64,000 nt of DNA from Cryobacterium aureum (GTDB lineage: Bacteria > Actinomycetota > Actinomycetes > Actinomycetales > Microbacteriaceae). Both the position numbers and the translations under genes were made by a program. Of this stretch, positions 1 to 9,700 are shown one piece after another; the stretch's first letter is position 1; every line of letters starts with the position of its first letter. The stretch is from positions 18,154 through 82,153 of the forward strand of contig NZ_PPTG01000052.1 in assembly GCF_002954245.1 (NCBI RefSeq), given 5' to 3'. The notes beneath the pieces were generated by a model. The model was given only the letters and a program-made list of their open reading frames with translations, searched no databases and was not told the DNA's origin.

Positions 1-840
1 TGGACAGCTACAACCGACGGAAGCGGGTACCCGGGCCTCGCGGATGCCGTGTCACTCGTCCTACTCGACGAGATGAACCTCGCCCACCCAGAGCTCTACT
101 TCGCCGAATTCCTGAGCAAGCTGGAATTTCGCCGAGGCATGAAGGGCTCCGACGTTCCGCGCCTGCCAGTCAAGATCGGCGCGGGGATGCCGCCGTACGA
201 GTTGCCGTTGGGTCGGAACGTGCTGTGGACCGGCACGATGAATCAGGATGAGACGACCAAGTCGCTATCCGACAAGGTGCTCGACCGGTCGATCATCATC
301 CATTTCCCCCGGCCGACAGAGCTGAAGCGGCGTCTGAAGCTCGCCGCCCTGGACGGCAACAACCGTGGCGCACTCCTGCACAAGAGCGACTGGAATTCTT
401 GGAAGGCACAAGCAAGTGGCTTCTCCGACGAAGAAGTGACGCCGTTCAAGTCGTTCATCGAAGAGATGAACACGTCCCTCGCGGTCGTCGGTCGCGCCCT
501 CGGCCACCGCGTCTGGCAGTCGATCGAGTATTACATGGCCAACTACCCGGATGTGCGCGCCGCCGGCGACGACACGGCGAGGCGTGCCGAGGCGATGCAC
601 ATCGCCTTTGAGGACCAACTCGTCCAGAAGGTCATGCCAAAGCTCCGCGGTATCGACACTCGCGGCAAGAGCAAGGACGAGTGCCTGGACAAGATCCGTG
701 GCCAGCTCACCGTTGGGGTCAATAGCCGTGAGTTCAACCTCGACGAAGACTTCCTCTTGGCCACGGAACTCGGCTACGGCCAGTTCATTTGGCAAACCGC
801 GAACTACCTGAAGGCTGACGATGCCGGCAACGCTGGGTGA
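1..840 (+). CDS. McrB-like AAA+ ATPase, C-terminal part (5' end outside the window)
   Basis: The frame is open from base 1, so the gene begins upstream; the GTG at 49 is internal. The visible part starts just before a Walker B/sensor stretch (LVLLDEMN), followed by GTMN (sensor 1) and then DKVLDRS, the arrangement seen in McrB/MoxR-like AAA+ proteins, where GTMN and the following Arg are typical of McrB. The Walker A motif must lie upstream. McrB-type ATPases form hexamers that drive a partner nuclease (McrC). The 3' end overlaps the next gene by 20 bp, indicating translational coupling with the DUF2357 protein. The family is clear; GTPase versus ATPase specificity and target are unknown. Confidence 0.8.
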   Translation, partial: WTATTDGSGYPGLADAVSLVLLDEMNLAHPELYFAEFLSKLEFRRGMKGSDVPRLPVKIGAGMPPYELPLGRNVLWTGTMNQDETTKSLSDKVLDRSIIIHFPRPTELKRRLKLAALDGNNRGALLHKSDWNSWKAQASGFSDEEVTPFKSFIEEMNTSLAVVGRALGHRVWQSIEYYMANYPDVRAAGDDTARRAEAMHIAFEDQLVQKVMPKLRGIDTRGKSKDECLDKIRGQLTVGVNSREFNLDEDFLLATELGYGQFIWQTANYLKADDAGNAG

Positions 841-3800
841 GGTCTATCAGGCGTTTGGCGAGGACAACGAGGCTGGGGCGGTTGCGCGTCGACTGATCGA
901 GCAGCAGCACTGGTACAACTCGTTCGCCGAGTTCGATCCGAAGACGGGGCAGGCGCTGCCCCTCGGGCTCGACGAGGTCCTCCGCCGACTCGTGAAGCCC
1001 GAAGAGGATGCCGAGATACGCGATCGCCTGTGGCGGATTGTCGAACACGGTCGTGTAGCCGTTGGCCGACTCTTCCACACGCTCAATGAGAGCCCACACC
1101 GCGAGCAGGCGACGCTGCCCATCCGCGCCGTCAGGGAGCTGAATGCCACGAGCTTGATCGCCCTCAACCGTCGGCCCGGACGCAACATCCGCGAGAAGCT
1201 CGCGGGCAACCCCTACATGCAGGCTGTCCGCAGGTACCAGTCGACCGATCTGCCTGAGAACCGGCTGCTCAAGGAGTACGTCACACGGCTCGCTGATCTG
1301 CTCGAACTGCGAGCCAAGCATCTCCTTCGCGAGGACCCGCTGCTCGCCGTAATATATCGTTGGCTCCACACAGACGAAGCGAAGGCCATCTCCCGATGGG
1401 GTAATCTTCCCCCGAACAACACTCTCCTTTCGCACAAGGACTACCGCCGTGTCTGGGATGCCTGGCGTCGGCTGCAGACGCTTGACGAGGACCTCCATGC
1501 AGACGTGGCGCAGGCAGGCGCCCGCGCTGCACTCATTAGTGAGTGGCAGAGCTTGGCGTCTTCGTACGCCGCCGGGACAACGTTGTTCGGCGACATGCCT
1601 GTGCTGTTCGACCATGAGGCCTTCACCATAACCCCGTGGATTGCACTGGTTGCCGTTAAATCTGTGCAGACTGCGAATCGGCGCGCCGGGCTGACGCTGC
1701 GAACCGACCGGGCAGTCTGCCTCGACCTGACTGGAGTCCATCCGAGGCTCGCCACCGAGTCGGGCACGCCGGAGGCGCTACCAGATACGTTCGTTTGGCA
1801 GCGATGGCAACGGAAAGGCGACGCTGTCGACATCAACCTCTTTGAGGCGGAATTTCCAATCCTTCACCCGGACTCGACCACAGTCGCTTTACCCGACCTG
1901 TTCTTCCGCAGCGACCTGGACCCGTCTCTCGCCGACATCGCCGCCCACTCATTTGCCCGGCGACTGCGGTCGCGCTTCCGGGATGCGGCGTTGACATGGC
2001 TGATCCCGGACCGACTGAACGAGTTTGATCTCGGGGTGCTGCGTCGGAATATCAATGCGCGGTTCCCGGCCGCGGAGCCACTGCCTCGATCGGTGGCCGC
2101 GGTGTTCGAATCTGTCGAGCACAAGCAGATCAAAAGCGAGGGCTTCACCGTCCTCGTTGTCGACACGACAGGCTGCATCACAACGGCAACGAGGCTAATC
2201 GCAAGAGTGGACAGCGAACTAGCTGAGCGGGTGCCGGCAACTCGCGGCTACTACTGGGAGCGAACGCCCACAATCAGTCTCGAGGACGCCGGTGCGTTCG
2301 ATCCCCTAGATGCGATCGCCTATGTCGGTGCAGATGGGCAGTGGCGAGATGCCAAGACGAGTGGTCACCCTAGCGCCGTCACTGAGAAAGCGTTGCAAGC
2401 CAACCAGCAGATCGAACCGTTTGACGAGCTGATTCATGTCATCACCAGTCCAGTCGTAGGCGGCATGCGGGTCCACCAATTGCAGCTCACCGCTGGCGAT
2501 ATTCCGATCTGGCGCGACCAGATCCCTGAACTGTCGATCAAGGTGCATGTCAGTGGCCGCTATGAGTCGTTCTTCCTGGTCAACAAGCACACGACGATCC
2601 GGCCGATCAGGGGTCTCGCAGTCGAGATTCCTGTGGTCGAAGGGTTCACGCTTCCGGCCGGACGCACCCATTACCAGTTCCCGCTGTACCAGGGCAGCGA
2701 CGCCAGCGATCTGGGCTTCGAGGCGCGCTTGGATTCCCCTAGCTTCCCGTTGGTGACGGACACCCGGTGCCGCTTGACCATGACGTACACCTACGGCGCC
2801 GACGAGCCGTACCGGCTCGTGCTGAAGGCCATCGATAGCTCGCTTCCGCCCATTCACGTGAAGTGGCGGCCGAAGTCGGACGAGCCCATGACTGACGCAC
2901 CAGCGCCGGGCTACCCGCGGCCGATGACGTGGGCGGAGCTCCAGCGCAACTATTACGCGGCGAAGGACAGATGGAATGACTATCTCGACTGGGTTGTCAC
3001 CGCGACACAACGACTTCTGGACAACGTAGAGAATCCGACCATCGTTGAACATCGGACACATTCGGGCGCTGTTGAAAGCGACTGGAGAGTGGACCGGAAC
3101 GGGAAGTCCTTCACGTTCGTCGATGGACTGTTCGTGCACGAGAGCTCGCTTCGTGACGGTCTGACAACTCTCAGTGTTCGGCGAGGAGACTTCCTTTACT
3201 ACGACATCGCAGAGTCAGCGGACGGGCGGTCTCATGCTCGGAATGTGTCGACTCAGCGCTCATCGACACGTCAACTCAGACCCGTTGATCCCGGTGCCGT
3301 TCGCATAAGTCTCTTTGTCCCCTACATCAAGACCTGGGGCGATGCGCGGTCTGTCACTGACGATGCCTGCCCTCCCAACTTCCGTAGCCAGATGGCAGAG
3401 CTTGTCCCGCGGTTGGAACTCGCAATGCGAGCTCCGGCTACGAATACCGAGTTGCAACGCGAACTCCACTTCCTCTTCTGCTGTATGCACCGTGACATGC
3501 CGACATCCGTGAGTCGCGATCTGGTGAGCGGTGCTTCAGCCAAGACCTTGGATGATCGGGCGTATGCGTTTGCGCTCGGTGACCTGACGCAGGGCTGGCA
3601 GAAGGAGGTGTTCCTGGCGATCTGGAATCGTGCAGATCTCCAGACGCTTTCCATCCTCGCCCAAGCCATCTGGCGTACGCACGACTTTGTACGGGTGTTC
3701 GATGCCGCATCGCTTGCCTGGCTCGGTGAGCGCCTCCTGACTGAGATGCAGAAGACTAACGAGGTGAAGCGACCCGACAAGCAGGATGTCTCCCGGATGA

Positions 3801-4108
3801 CCCACTACTGCGAACTCCTCCTCGGACTCCTGCGGAGCCGCGATTCAGAGGTGCCAGAGGTGCGAATGACATTCCAGCCGAGTCAGGAGCTCACGACGCT
3901 ACTCGCTGACCAGGTTGAACGTGCGGCATCGTTGATTGATCGATCTGGCATCCTGCCGCGGTCGCGGGTTGAAATCGCGGACCTGCCCGACAAGCCGGAA
4001 GGTGACACTACGCCCGACCTGCTCTACGCCCTCCGCCTTTTCCTGATTGGCGACGTGGGATCGAACGCGATTCGAGTGACCGGCGTTCTCGACGGAGATG
4101 ATGATTGA
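821..4108 (+). CDS. DUF2357-type (McrC-like partner) protein, 1095 aa
   Basis: This large protein has an N-terminal helical half containing NRLLKEY near residue 147 and LLSHKDYRRVWDAW near residue 205, a pattern I associate with DUF2357/DUF524 proteins encoded next to McrB-like AAA+ ATPases. The middle is rich in beta strands and the last ~200 residues are helical. I cannot point to a convincing PD-(D/E)XK catalytic set, so it may act as an effector adaptor instead of a nuclease. It starts at ATG 821 inside the AAA+ gene, and its TGA lies 2 bp before the ATG of the CARF protein, so the three genes form one operon. The family call rests on pattern and context and needs a profile search. Confidence 0.6.
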   Translation: MPATLGEVYQAFGEDNEAGAVARRLIEQQHWYNSFAEFDPKTGQALPLGLDEVLRRLVKPEEDAEIRDRLWRIVEHGRVAVGRLFHTLNESPHREQATLPIRAVRELNATSLIALNRRPGRNIREKLAGNPYMQAVRRYQSTDLPENRLLKEYVTRLADLLELRAKHLLREDPLLAVIYRWLHTDEAKAISRWGNLPPNNTLLSHKDYRRVWDAWRRLQTLDEDLHADVAQAGARAALISEWQSLASSYAAGTTLFGDMPVLFDHEAFTITPWIALVAVKSVQTANRRAGLTLRTDRAVCLDLTGVHPRLATESGTPEALPDTFVWQRWQRKGDAVDINLFEAEFPILHPDSTTVALPDLFFRSDLDPSLADIAAHSFARRLRSRFRDAALTWLIPDRLNEFDLGVLRRNINARFPAAEPLPRSVAAVFESVEHKQIKSEGFTVLVVDTTGCITTATRLIARVDSELAERVPATRGYYWERTPTISLEDAGAFDPLDAIAYVGADGQWRDAKTSGHPSAVTEKALQANQQIEPFDELIHVITSPVVGGMRVHQLQLTAGDIPIWRDQIPELSIKVHVSGRYESFFLVNKHTTIRPIRGLAVEIPVVEGFTLPAGRTHYQFPLYQGSDASDLGFEARLDSPSFPLVTDTRCRLTMTYTYGADEPYRLVLKAIDSSLPPIHVKWRPKSDEPMTDAPAPGYPRPMTWAELQRNYYAAKDRWNDYLDWVVTATQRLLDNVENPTIVEHRTHSGAVESDWRVDRNGKSFTFVDGLFVHESSLRDGLTTLSVRRGDFLYYDIAESADGRSHARNVSTQRSSTRQLRPVDPGAVRISLFVPYIKTWGDARSVTDDACPPNFRSQMAELVPRLELAMRAPATNTELQRELHFLFCCMHRDMPTSVSRDLVSGASAKTLDDRAYAFALGDLTQGWQKEVFLAIWNRADLQTLSILAQAIWRTHDFVRVFDAASLAWLGERLLTEMQKTNEVKRPDKQDVSRMTHYCELLLGLLRSRDSEVPEVRMTFQPSQELTTLLADQVERAASLIDRSGILPRSRVEIADLPDKPEGDTTPDLLYALRLFLIGDVGSNAIRVTGVLDGDDD

Positions 4109-4110
4109 CG

Positions 4111-5850
4111 ATGAAGCATTACCTGCTGACCTGGTACGGCATGACCGACTTGCGCGCCGCACTCGCGCTTGACGCCACGGATGGGCCAGTTCTCAGCGCG
4201 CTCAGGACCGGCGACTACACCGACGTCGTCATCTTGGCCTACACGGACTCTGGCAAGACGGGGCCGTCTGCAGGCGCCGCCCCGCCGAGCTCTGGATTGA
4301 CCCGCGACGAAGCACAGTGCGTTACCGATGCAGTCAGCAACACTCCGGCCGGGCATGACTTGTTTGCCGCTTGGCTGACGAAGTCCTTAGCTGCTGGCGG
4401 ACTCACGGTACGCGTGCGGGTCGTTCCGCAGGAGTTGACGCACATCAACGACGCAGCCGGGATTCACAGTGCTGCGTCGACCGCCGTCCGTATGGCGCTG
4501 TCCGACCCGAGCGAGAAGCAGATCACGACCTATGTAAGCCCCGGCACGCCCGTAATGGCCTACACGTGGGCCCTGATTGCGAGGTCCAACCCGCAGCTGC
4601 GCCTTCGAGTAATCTCCAGTTCTGACCCCCGGCGCCCGCCGGAGGAGATTGCATTGCCGACCTCCCTGTTGAACCCGTCTATCGGCGGTGCCGGATCGAT
4701 TGGGGCGACAACCAGAGACTATGACCTCGTGATTCACCTTCTCGGTGAGCAAGTGATGCCAATCTTCTTTGCCCTCCGCCAGTTCGCCGCGAAGCGCCAT
4801 GTGATCCTGACAACGCGGGGCTACCTCGACGAGGTCGATCGCCTTGCGAAGGTGACCGCGGTCGAGCCTGACCCGGTGGTGATCGCCGACCCGTTCAAGC
4901 CGGCCGACACGAAGAAGGCCATCACCGCACTGGTCGCGTCTATGTCCGACGGAGTGAGGGTTGCCGTCAACATGACCGGCGGGACGAAGCTCATGTTCGC
5001 CGGCGCGCTGTCGGCGTGCTGGGCGCTCGGGCTGGATCCGTTCTACTTCGAGATCAAGAACCACAACGTCATTTTCCTGCGCGATGGGACCCAGGTTCCG
5101 TTCGTTGGCATCTCAGACGTTGAGGACTTCCTTCGCGCTGGCGACTATCACGCAGTGACCGCGGGCCATTGGCCAACGCAGAATGACAGCATCAAGAATC
5201 GACGACTGCCGGCGACTGAGGAGCTGTGGCGACGGCGCGATGCGCTTCGATCCCTCTACAAGGAGCGAAGTTTCCTTGAGTTCTCGAACAAGTACGACCG
5301 GCACTATCCGCGACACGAGCGAGACGACCTCGAGTTCTCTTTTGCCTGGGGCGGGGGAGAGGCGTCGCTCAACCAAGGCGGCAACCCGACGCTGACGCTC
5401 AAGGGCACCCGGCTGGCAATTCCGAAGCGTGATTTCTTCCCTTTCATCGCGGGAGGATGGCTTGAGGAGTATGTGTATTCCCTGCTTCGACCGTTAGTAG
5501 AAGAGGGTGTTGTGCGGGACGTGCGCGTCGGGTTCGAGGTCGGGCACCGCCAGGACACTAGCGCGAAACACGAGAAGCTCGCGCAGGAGTTCGACTGCAC
5601 ATTCACCGATGGAAAACGGCTCTGGATCGTCGAGTGCAAAGCCGGCCCAGTGAAGCAAGAAGCGATCCAGAAGCTTGAGAACAACCTCCGCCAGTACGGC
5701 GGAATTGCCGCACGCGGCATCATCGTCTCTTCGTTCCAGCTCACGGACGCTAACCAGAGTCGGATCGACTCGATCCCGACGATCACGGGGATCGATCCTA
5801 ATGGCCTCACGACCGACGCGCTGAGGCTCATCATCAAGGCAGCGCAGTAG
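4111..5850 (+). CDS. CARF-domain sensor fused to PD-(D/E)XK nuclease (Card1/Can2-like)
   Basis: The 579-residue protein has three recognisable parts. Residues ~1-190 form a Rossmann-like domain with SPGTP at 143-147. Residues ~200-340 form a second Rossmann-like domain with MTGGTK at 288-293, the ligand-loop signature of Card1/Can2 (DUF1887) CARF proteins. Residues ~440-560 hold GGWLEEYVY (448-456), D495 and E508-C-K510, a PD-(D/E)XK nuclease core. Card1/Can2 enzymes are DNA/RNA nucleases switched on by cyclic tetra-adenylate. ATG 4111 is preferred over an in-frame TTG at 4105, with a GGAG upstream. No cas10 or CRISPR array is seen; the partners are an McrB-like ATPase and a DUF2357 protein. 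The activating nucleotide is unknown. Confidence 0.85.
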   Translation: MKHYLLTWYGMTDLRAALALDATDGPVLSALRTGDYTDVVILAYTDSGKTGPSAGAAPPSSGLTRDEAQCVTDAVSNTPAGHDLFAAWLTKSLAAGGLTVRVRVVPQELTHINDAAGIHSAASTAVRMALSDPSEKQITTYVSPGTPVMAYTWALIARSNPQLRLRVISSSDPRRPPEEIALPTSLLNPSIGGAGSIGATTRDYDLVIHLLGEQVMPIFFALRQFAAKRHVILTTRGYLDEVDRLAKVTAVEPDPVVIADPFKPADTKKAITALVASMSDGVRVAVNMTGGTKLMFAGALSACWALGLDPFYFEIKNHNVIFLRDGTQVPFVGISDVEDFLRAGDYHAVTAGHWPTQNDSIKNRRLPATEELWRRRDALRSLYKERSFLEFSNKYDRHYPRHERDDLEFSFAWGGGEASLNQGGNPTLTLKGTRLAIPKRDFFPFIAGGWLEEYVYSLLRPLVEEGVVRDVRVGFEVGHRQDTSAKHEKLAQEFDCTFTDGKRLWIVECKAGPVKQEAIQKLENNLRQYGGIAARGIIVSSFQLTDANQSRIDSIPTITGIDPNGLTTDALRLIIKAAQ

Positions 5851-5852
5851 TG

Positions 5853-5942
5853 TCCATTTGTACTCGCGCTGATATTCGTCGATCGAGTACGAGCGGCCCT
5901 GGAGCAGTTCCACGATCGTGCGGAAGTACGGTTTGATGCCTG
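5853..5942 (-). pseudogene. DUF262 (GmrSD-type) N-terminal fragment
   Basis: Reading leftwards, about 30 codons encode a stretch containing YFRTIVELL and then YSIDEYQREYKW. The hydrophobic-plus-YQR-x-YxW signature is that of the N-terminal nucleotide-binding end of DUF262 (GmrS/ParB-like) proteins. The reading then runs into the 3' end of the CARF gene with no further similarity, so this is a remnant cut off by rearrangement. DUF262 proteins are themselves common in type IV restriction and other defence loci. Confidence 0.55.
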
Positions 5943-5979
5943 TCGTAGCGTCTTGCTTTCGTTAGTTCGGTCTCGTGTT

Positions 5980-6069
5980 TCAGAGAGAGGATGGGTTGCG
6001 GTCCGGGAAGGCTTCGCCGAGGGCTTCGACAAGCAGGTCGGCAGGGTCGACAACATGAGGTGCAGCCAT
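5980..6069 (-). mobile_element. IS256-family transposase N-terminal remnant
   Basis: A 29-codon frame starts at ATG 6069 with a GGAG ribosome-binding site at normal spacing and encodes MAAPHVVDPADLLVEALGEA, closely resembling the N-terminus I know from actinobacterial IS256-type transposases. It hits TGA soon afterwards and the catalytic DDE part is missing. It therefore marks an IS256 insertion that was mostly deleted next to the defence operon. The call rests on recognition of the N-terminus only. Confidence 0.55.
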
Positions 6070-6783
6070 CGTGATCACTCCAATTCGAGGATTCGGTAGA
6101 AGGTTGACTCGAAGGATCACACGATGAACGCACTTTCGTCAGTAACGACGAACCGGGTCGCCGGGCTACACCACGTCATGGTGCACTACTTGCTTGCCAG
6201 GCAGTACCCCCACCGTTTACTCATTGGAATCACCCGTTACCTTCCGCAACGAACTCGCTAAAATCAGATCAGGCCAACCGCCTGCATCCCTAACAACTCA
6301 AGGGGACCCAGCGGTATCCGAGACATCAGGAAACACCTGCTGACCGGGGATTCATCAGAGGGTCGCAGGATGAGATCTGTCACGGCCGACCTGAAAACGA
6401 GGCGGTTTTCGAGACTGCGGCTGGACGGTCCCTGACAGGACTTTCGTGTTCCAAGGGGACAGTGCAGGCAAAATTCTGCGGCCTCTTGCTCGATGCCCCA
6501 GAACGGGTTCGCGAAGCGCGCGGTTGCATCGTGTCGCAAGACCCGATGCCCAGTTCACTACGGCCGAACTACCAACCACTCTGTGCGTACCGGTGCTCGT
6601 GGACCCGAGATGATTGTCGCCTCCGCCAGTGGTTGCGCGCGGCCGATGGTTGGTCACGTTGCCCCGAACTATCTTGGCAAGGAGACCATTAACCTCCGTG
6701 CGGATTCCTGCGACGAAGAAGCCTCTCTCTAATCCTCTTGTGGGTCACTGCGCACCTTCGTCACGACGACGGAGGTGACTTCA
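6070..6783. other. Non-coding gap upstream of relaxase; possible oriT region
   Basis: I see no convincing gene in about 700 bp. Short open frames have atypical composition and no ribosome-binding sites. Because it directly precedes a MobF relaxase gene, it is the most likely place for an origin of transfer, but I could not define a clear nick site or inverted repeat. A GGAGG at 6771-6775 is the ribosome-binding site of the relaxase. Confidence 0.35.
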
Positions 6784-9700
6784 GTGACGGTGTCGATGCG
6801 GGTGATGAGCGCCGGCGACGGGTACAAATACCTGCTGCGCACCGTCGCCGCCGGTGACGGCAAACGCCTGCTGTCGACCCCGCTCACTCGGTATTACACC
6901 GAGGAAGGTACCCCGCCGGGCCGATGGATGAGCGGCGGACTCCGCGGCCTCGGCGAGGGACTCATCGTTAACGGCGACGTCGTTACCGAGGCACAGCTGC
7001 AGCTCCTCATCGGATTGGGCCGAGACCCGGTAACCGGCGAACCCCTTGGTCGCGCTTACCCGGTCTATCGCACTGCCGCCGACCGCGCCCTGGACGGGCC
7101 ACGCGACGACGTTGGCCGATCTACCGAGCGGGCCGCGGCATCCGCTGTGGAGCAGCCCGACGAGAAACGGCGTCGCGCCGTTGCCGGCTACGACTTCACG
7201 TTTTCGATTCCGAAGTCGGCGAGCATCCTCTGGGGTGTTGCCGACGCGGCCGCGCAGGAGCGCATCGTGCAGGCCCACCATGCGGCGGTGGCGGAGGTGC
7301 TGGCGTACATGGAGCGCGAGGTGGCGGCGACGCGCACCGGCACGACGGCGCGGGGCGGTGCCGTCGCGCAGGTCGATGTGACCGGACTGATCGCGACGGC
7401 GTTCGATCACTTCGACAGCCGGGCCGGCGACCCGCACCTGCACACGCACGTCGTGATCAGCAACAAGGTGCAGACCGTGCTCGACGGCAAGTGGCGCTCG
7501 CTCGACGGCCGGCCGATGCACGAGGCCGTGGTGGCGCTCTCGGAACTGCACGAGACCCTGTTCGCCGATGAGCTCACGCGATTGCTCGGCGTGCAGTGGG
7601 AGCAGCGGGAGCGGGGGCGTGATCGCCACCCCGCGTGGGCCCTGACGGATGTGCCGGAGGCGCTCGTTGCGGAATTCTCAACGCGGTCCCGGCACATCGA
7701 CGTCGAGACGGACCGTTTGATCGAGGAGTATGTAACCAGTCACGGGCGACGTCCGAAGCCGGTGACGATCATGAAGCTGCGCGCGCAAGCCACACTCGCC
7801 ACCCGGCCGGCAAAGCAGGTGCACTCGCTGGCGGATCTCACGGCGGCGTGGCGGGAACGGGCTTCACGCGTGCTCGGAAACGAAGTATTGACGGTCGCCG
7901 AGTCGTCGCCGGTGTTGCTGCGTGCCGAGGATCTGCCTCGCGAGACAGTGGATGCGCTCGGGGCGAGCGTGATGACGGCCGTCAGCGAGAAGCGCGCCAC
8001 CTGGCGGCACTGGAATCTCACCGCCGAGGCCGCGCGCCAAACGATGCCGTACCGGTTCGCGTCGGCCTCCGATCGGGAAGCCGTCGTCGGCCTCATAGTG
8101 GATGCTGCCGAGCGCGCGTCCCTGCGCCTCACGCCGCCAGAGCTCGCCGTGAGCCCTGTGGAGTTTCAGCGGGATAATGGGACGTCGATGTTTCGGCCGA
8201 AGCACTCCGTCGTGTTCACGTCGACCGAGCTGCTCGAGGCGGAGACTCGCCTGCTCGAGCGGGCTGCGCTTCTGACCGCACCACGGGTGGCGCTTGGGTC
8301 GGCTGCTTCTTCTCGGTTGCCGGGTGGCGGCCGGCTTGCCGATGACCAGCTCGCGGCGCTTTCCTCGGTTGCTGGTTCGGGCCGTGTCATCGATGTGCTC
8401 GTGGGGCCGGCTGGCGCGGGCAAGACGACGGCGATGAACGCGCTTCGGCGGGCTTGGGAATCAGAACGCGGTTTGGGCTCAGTCGTCGGGCTTGCTCCCT
8501 CGGCTGCCGCGGCGACAGTACTGGCGACGGATCTCGGTATCGCGACCGAGAACTTGGCTAAGTGGTGGCAGACCCATATTGACCAGAGTTCGTCGTTTCG
8601 AGCTGGCCAGCTCGTGATCATCGACGAGGCCTCGCTGGCGGGCACGCTGCCTCTGGATCGGGTCACCGCGCTGGCTGCTTCGGCGGGCGCGAAGGTGTTG
8701 TTGGTCGGCGACTACGCCCAGCTGCAGTCGGTCGAGGCGGGCGGTGCGTTCTCGCTGCTCGTGCACGATCGAGCGGATGCGCCCGAACTCGTCGACGTGC
8801 ACCGTTTCGTGCACGAGTGGGAGAAGACGGCCTCCCTCGGACTGCGCCAAGGCAACCCCGACGTGATCGACCGGTACTCCGCCCACGACCGCCTGCGCGA
8901 TGGCAGCACCGAGGCGATGGCGAATGCCGCCTACGAGGCGTGGCGGGCGGACATCCGCTCGGGCAAGTCGGCCGTGCTGATCAGCGACTCGAACGAGGCC
9001 GTCGCGGCGCTGAACGTGCGCGCTCGCAGCGAACTGATTCTGGAGGGACGTGTCGATGCGCTGCACGAAGTCGCCCTGCACGACGGAACCCGCGCCGCCG
9101 TCGGTGACACGGTCATCACACGCCGTAACGATCGTCGGCTGTATGCGTCGCGCAGTTGGGTGCGGAACGGGGACCGGTGGAATGTCATCGGCGTGCATCG
9201 GAACGGTTCGGTCGAGGTGCGGCGGCTGGGTCGCCGGTGGGGCAGCACGGTGCTGCTGCCCGCGTCGTACGTCGCTCAGCATGTCGAGCTGGGCTACGCG
9301 GTCACCTCGCACCGGGCGCAGGGAATCACGACCGACACCGGTCACGTCGTCGTCGCGCCGAGCATGCCCCGCGAGAACCTGTACGTCGCGATGACGCGGG
9401 GCCGCGAGGCGAACACCGCCTACGTCGCCGTCGACCGGCCCGATGTCGCCCACGTCGGGCCGCGGCCTGGCGACGTGGCGGACGGGACGGCGCGCAGCAT
9501 CCTCTGTGGCATTTTGCAGCACGTCGGCGCCGAGCTGTCCGCACACGAGACTCTAGCGGCCGAGCAGGATGCCTGGGGCTCGGTGGCGCAACTCGCGGCG
9601 GAGTACGAGACCCTCGCGGCGGCCGCGCAGCACGACCGGTGGGCTTCTCTCCTGCGAGCGAGCGGTCTATCGCCGGGCCAGGCATTGGACGTGATCAATT

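Noticed and set aside
785..1741. Long leftward open frame opposite the DUF2357 gene
   Set aside because: Antisense shadow of a high-GC gene; no domain, no ribosome-binding site, and the + strand protein has clear family character.
8479..9546. 355-codon leftward frame inside the relaxase gene
   Set aside because: Mirror of the GC3 pattern of traA; Arg/Val/His-rich without domains.
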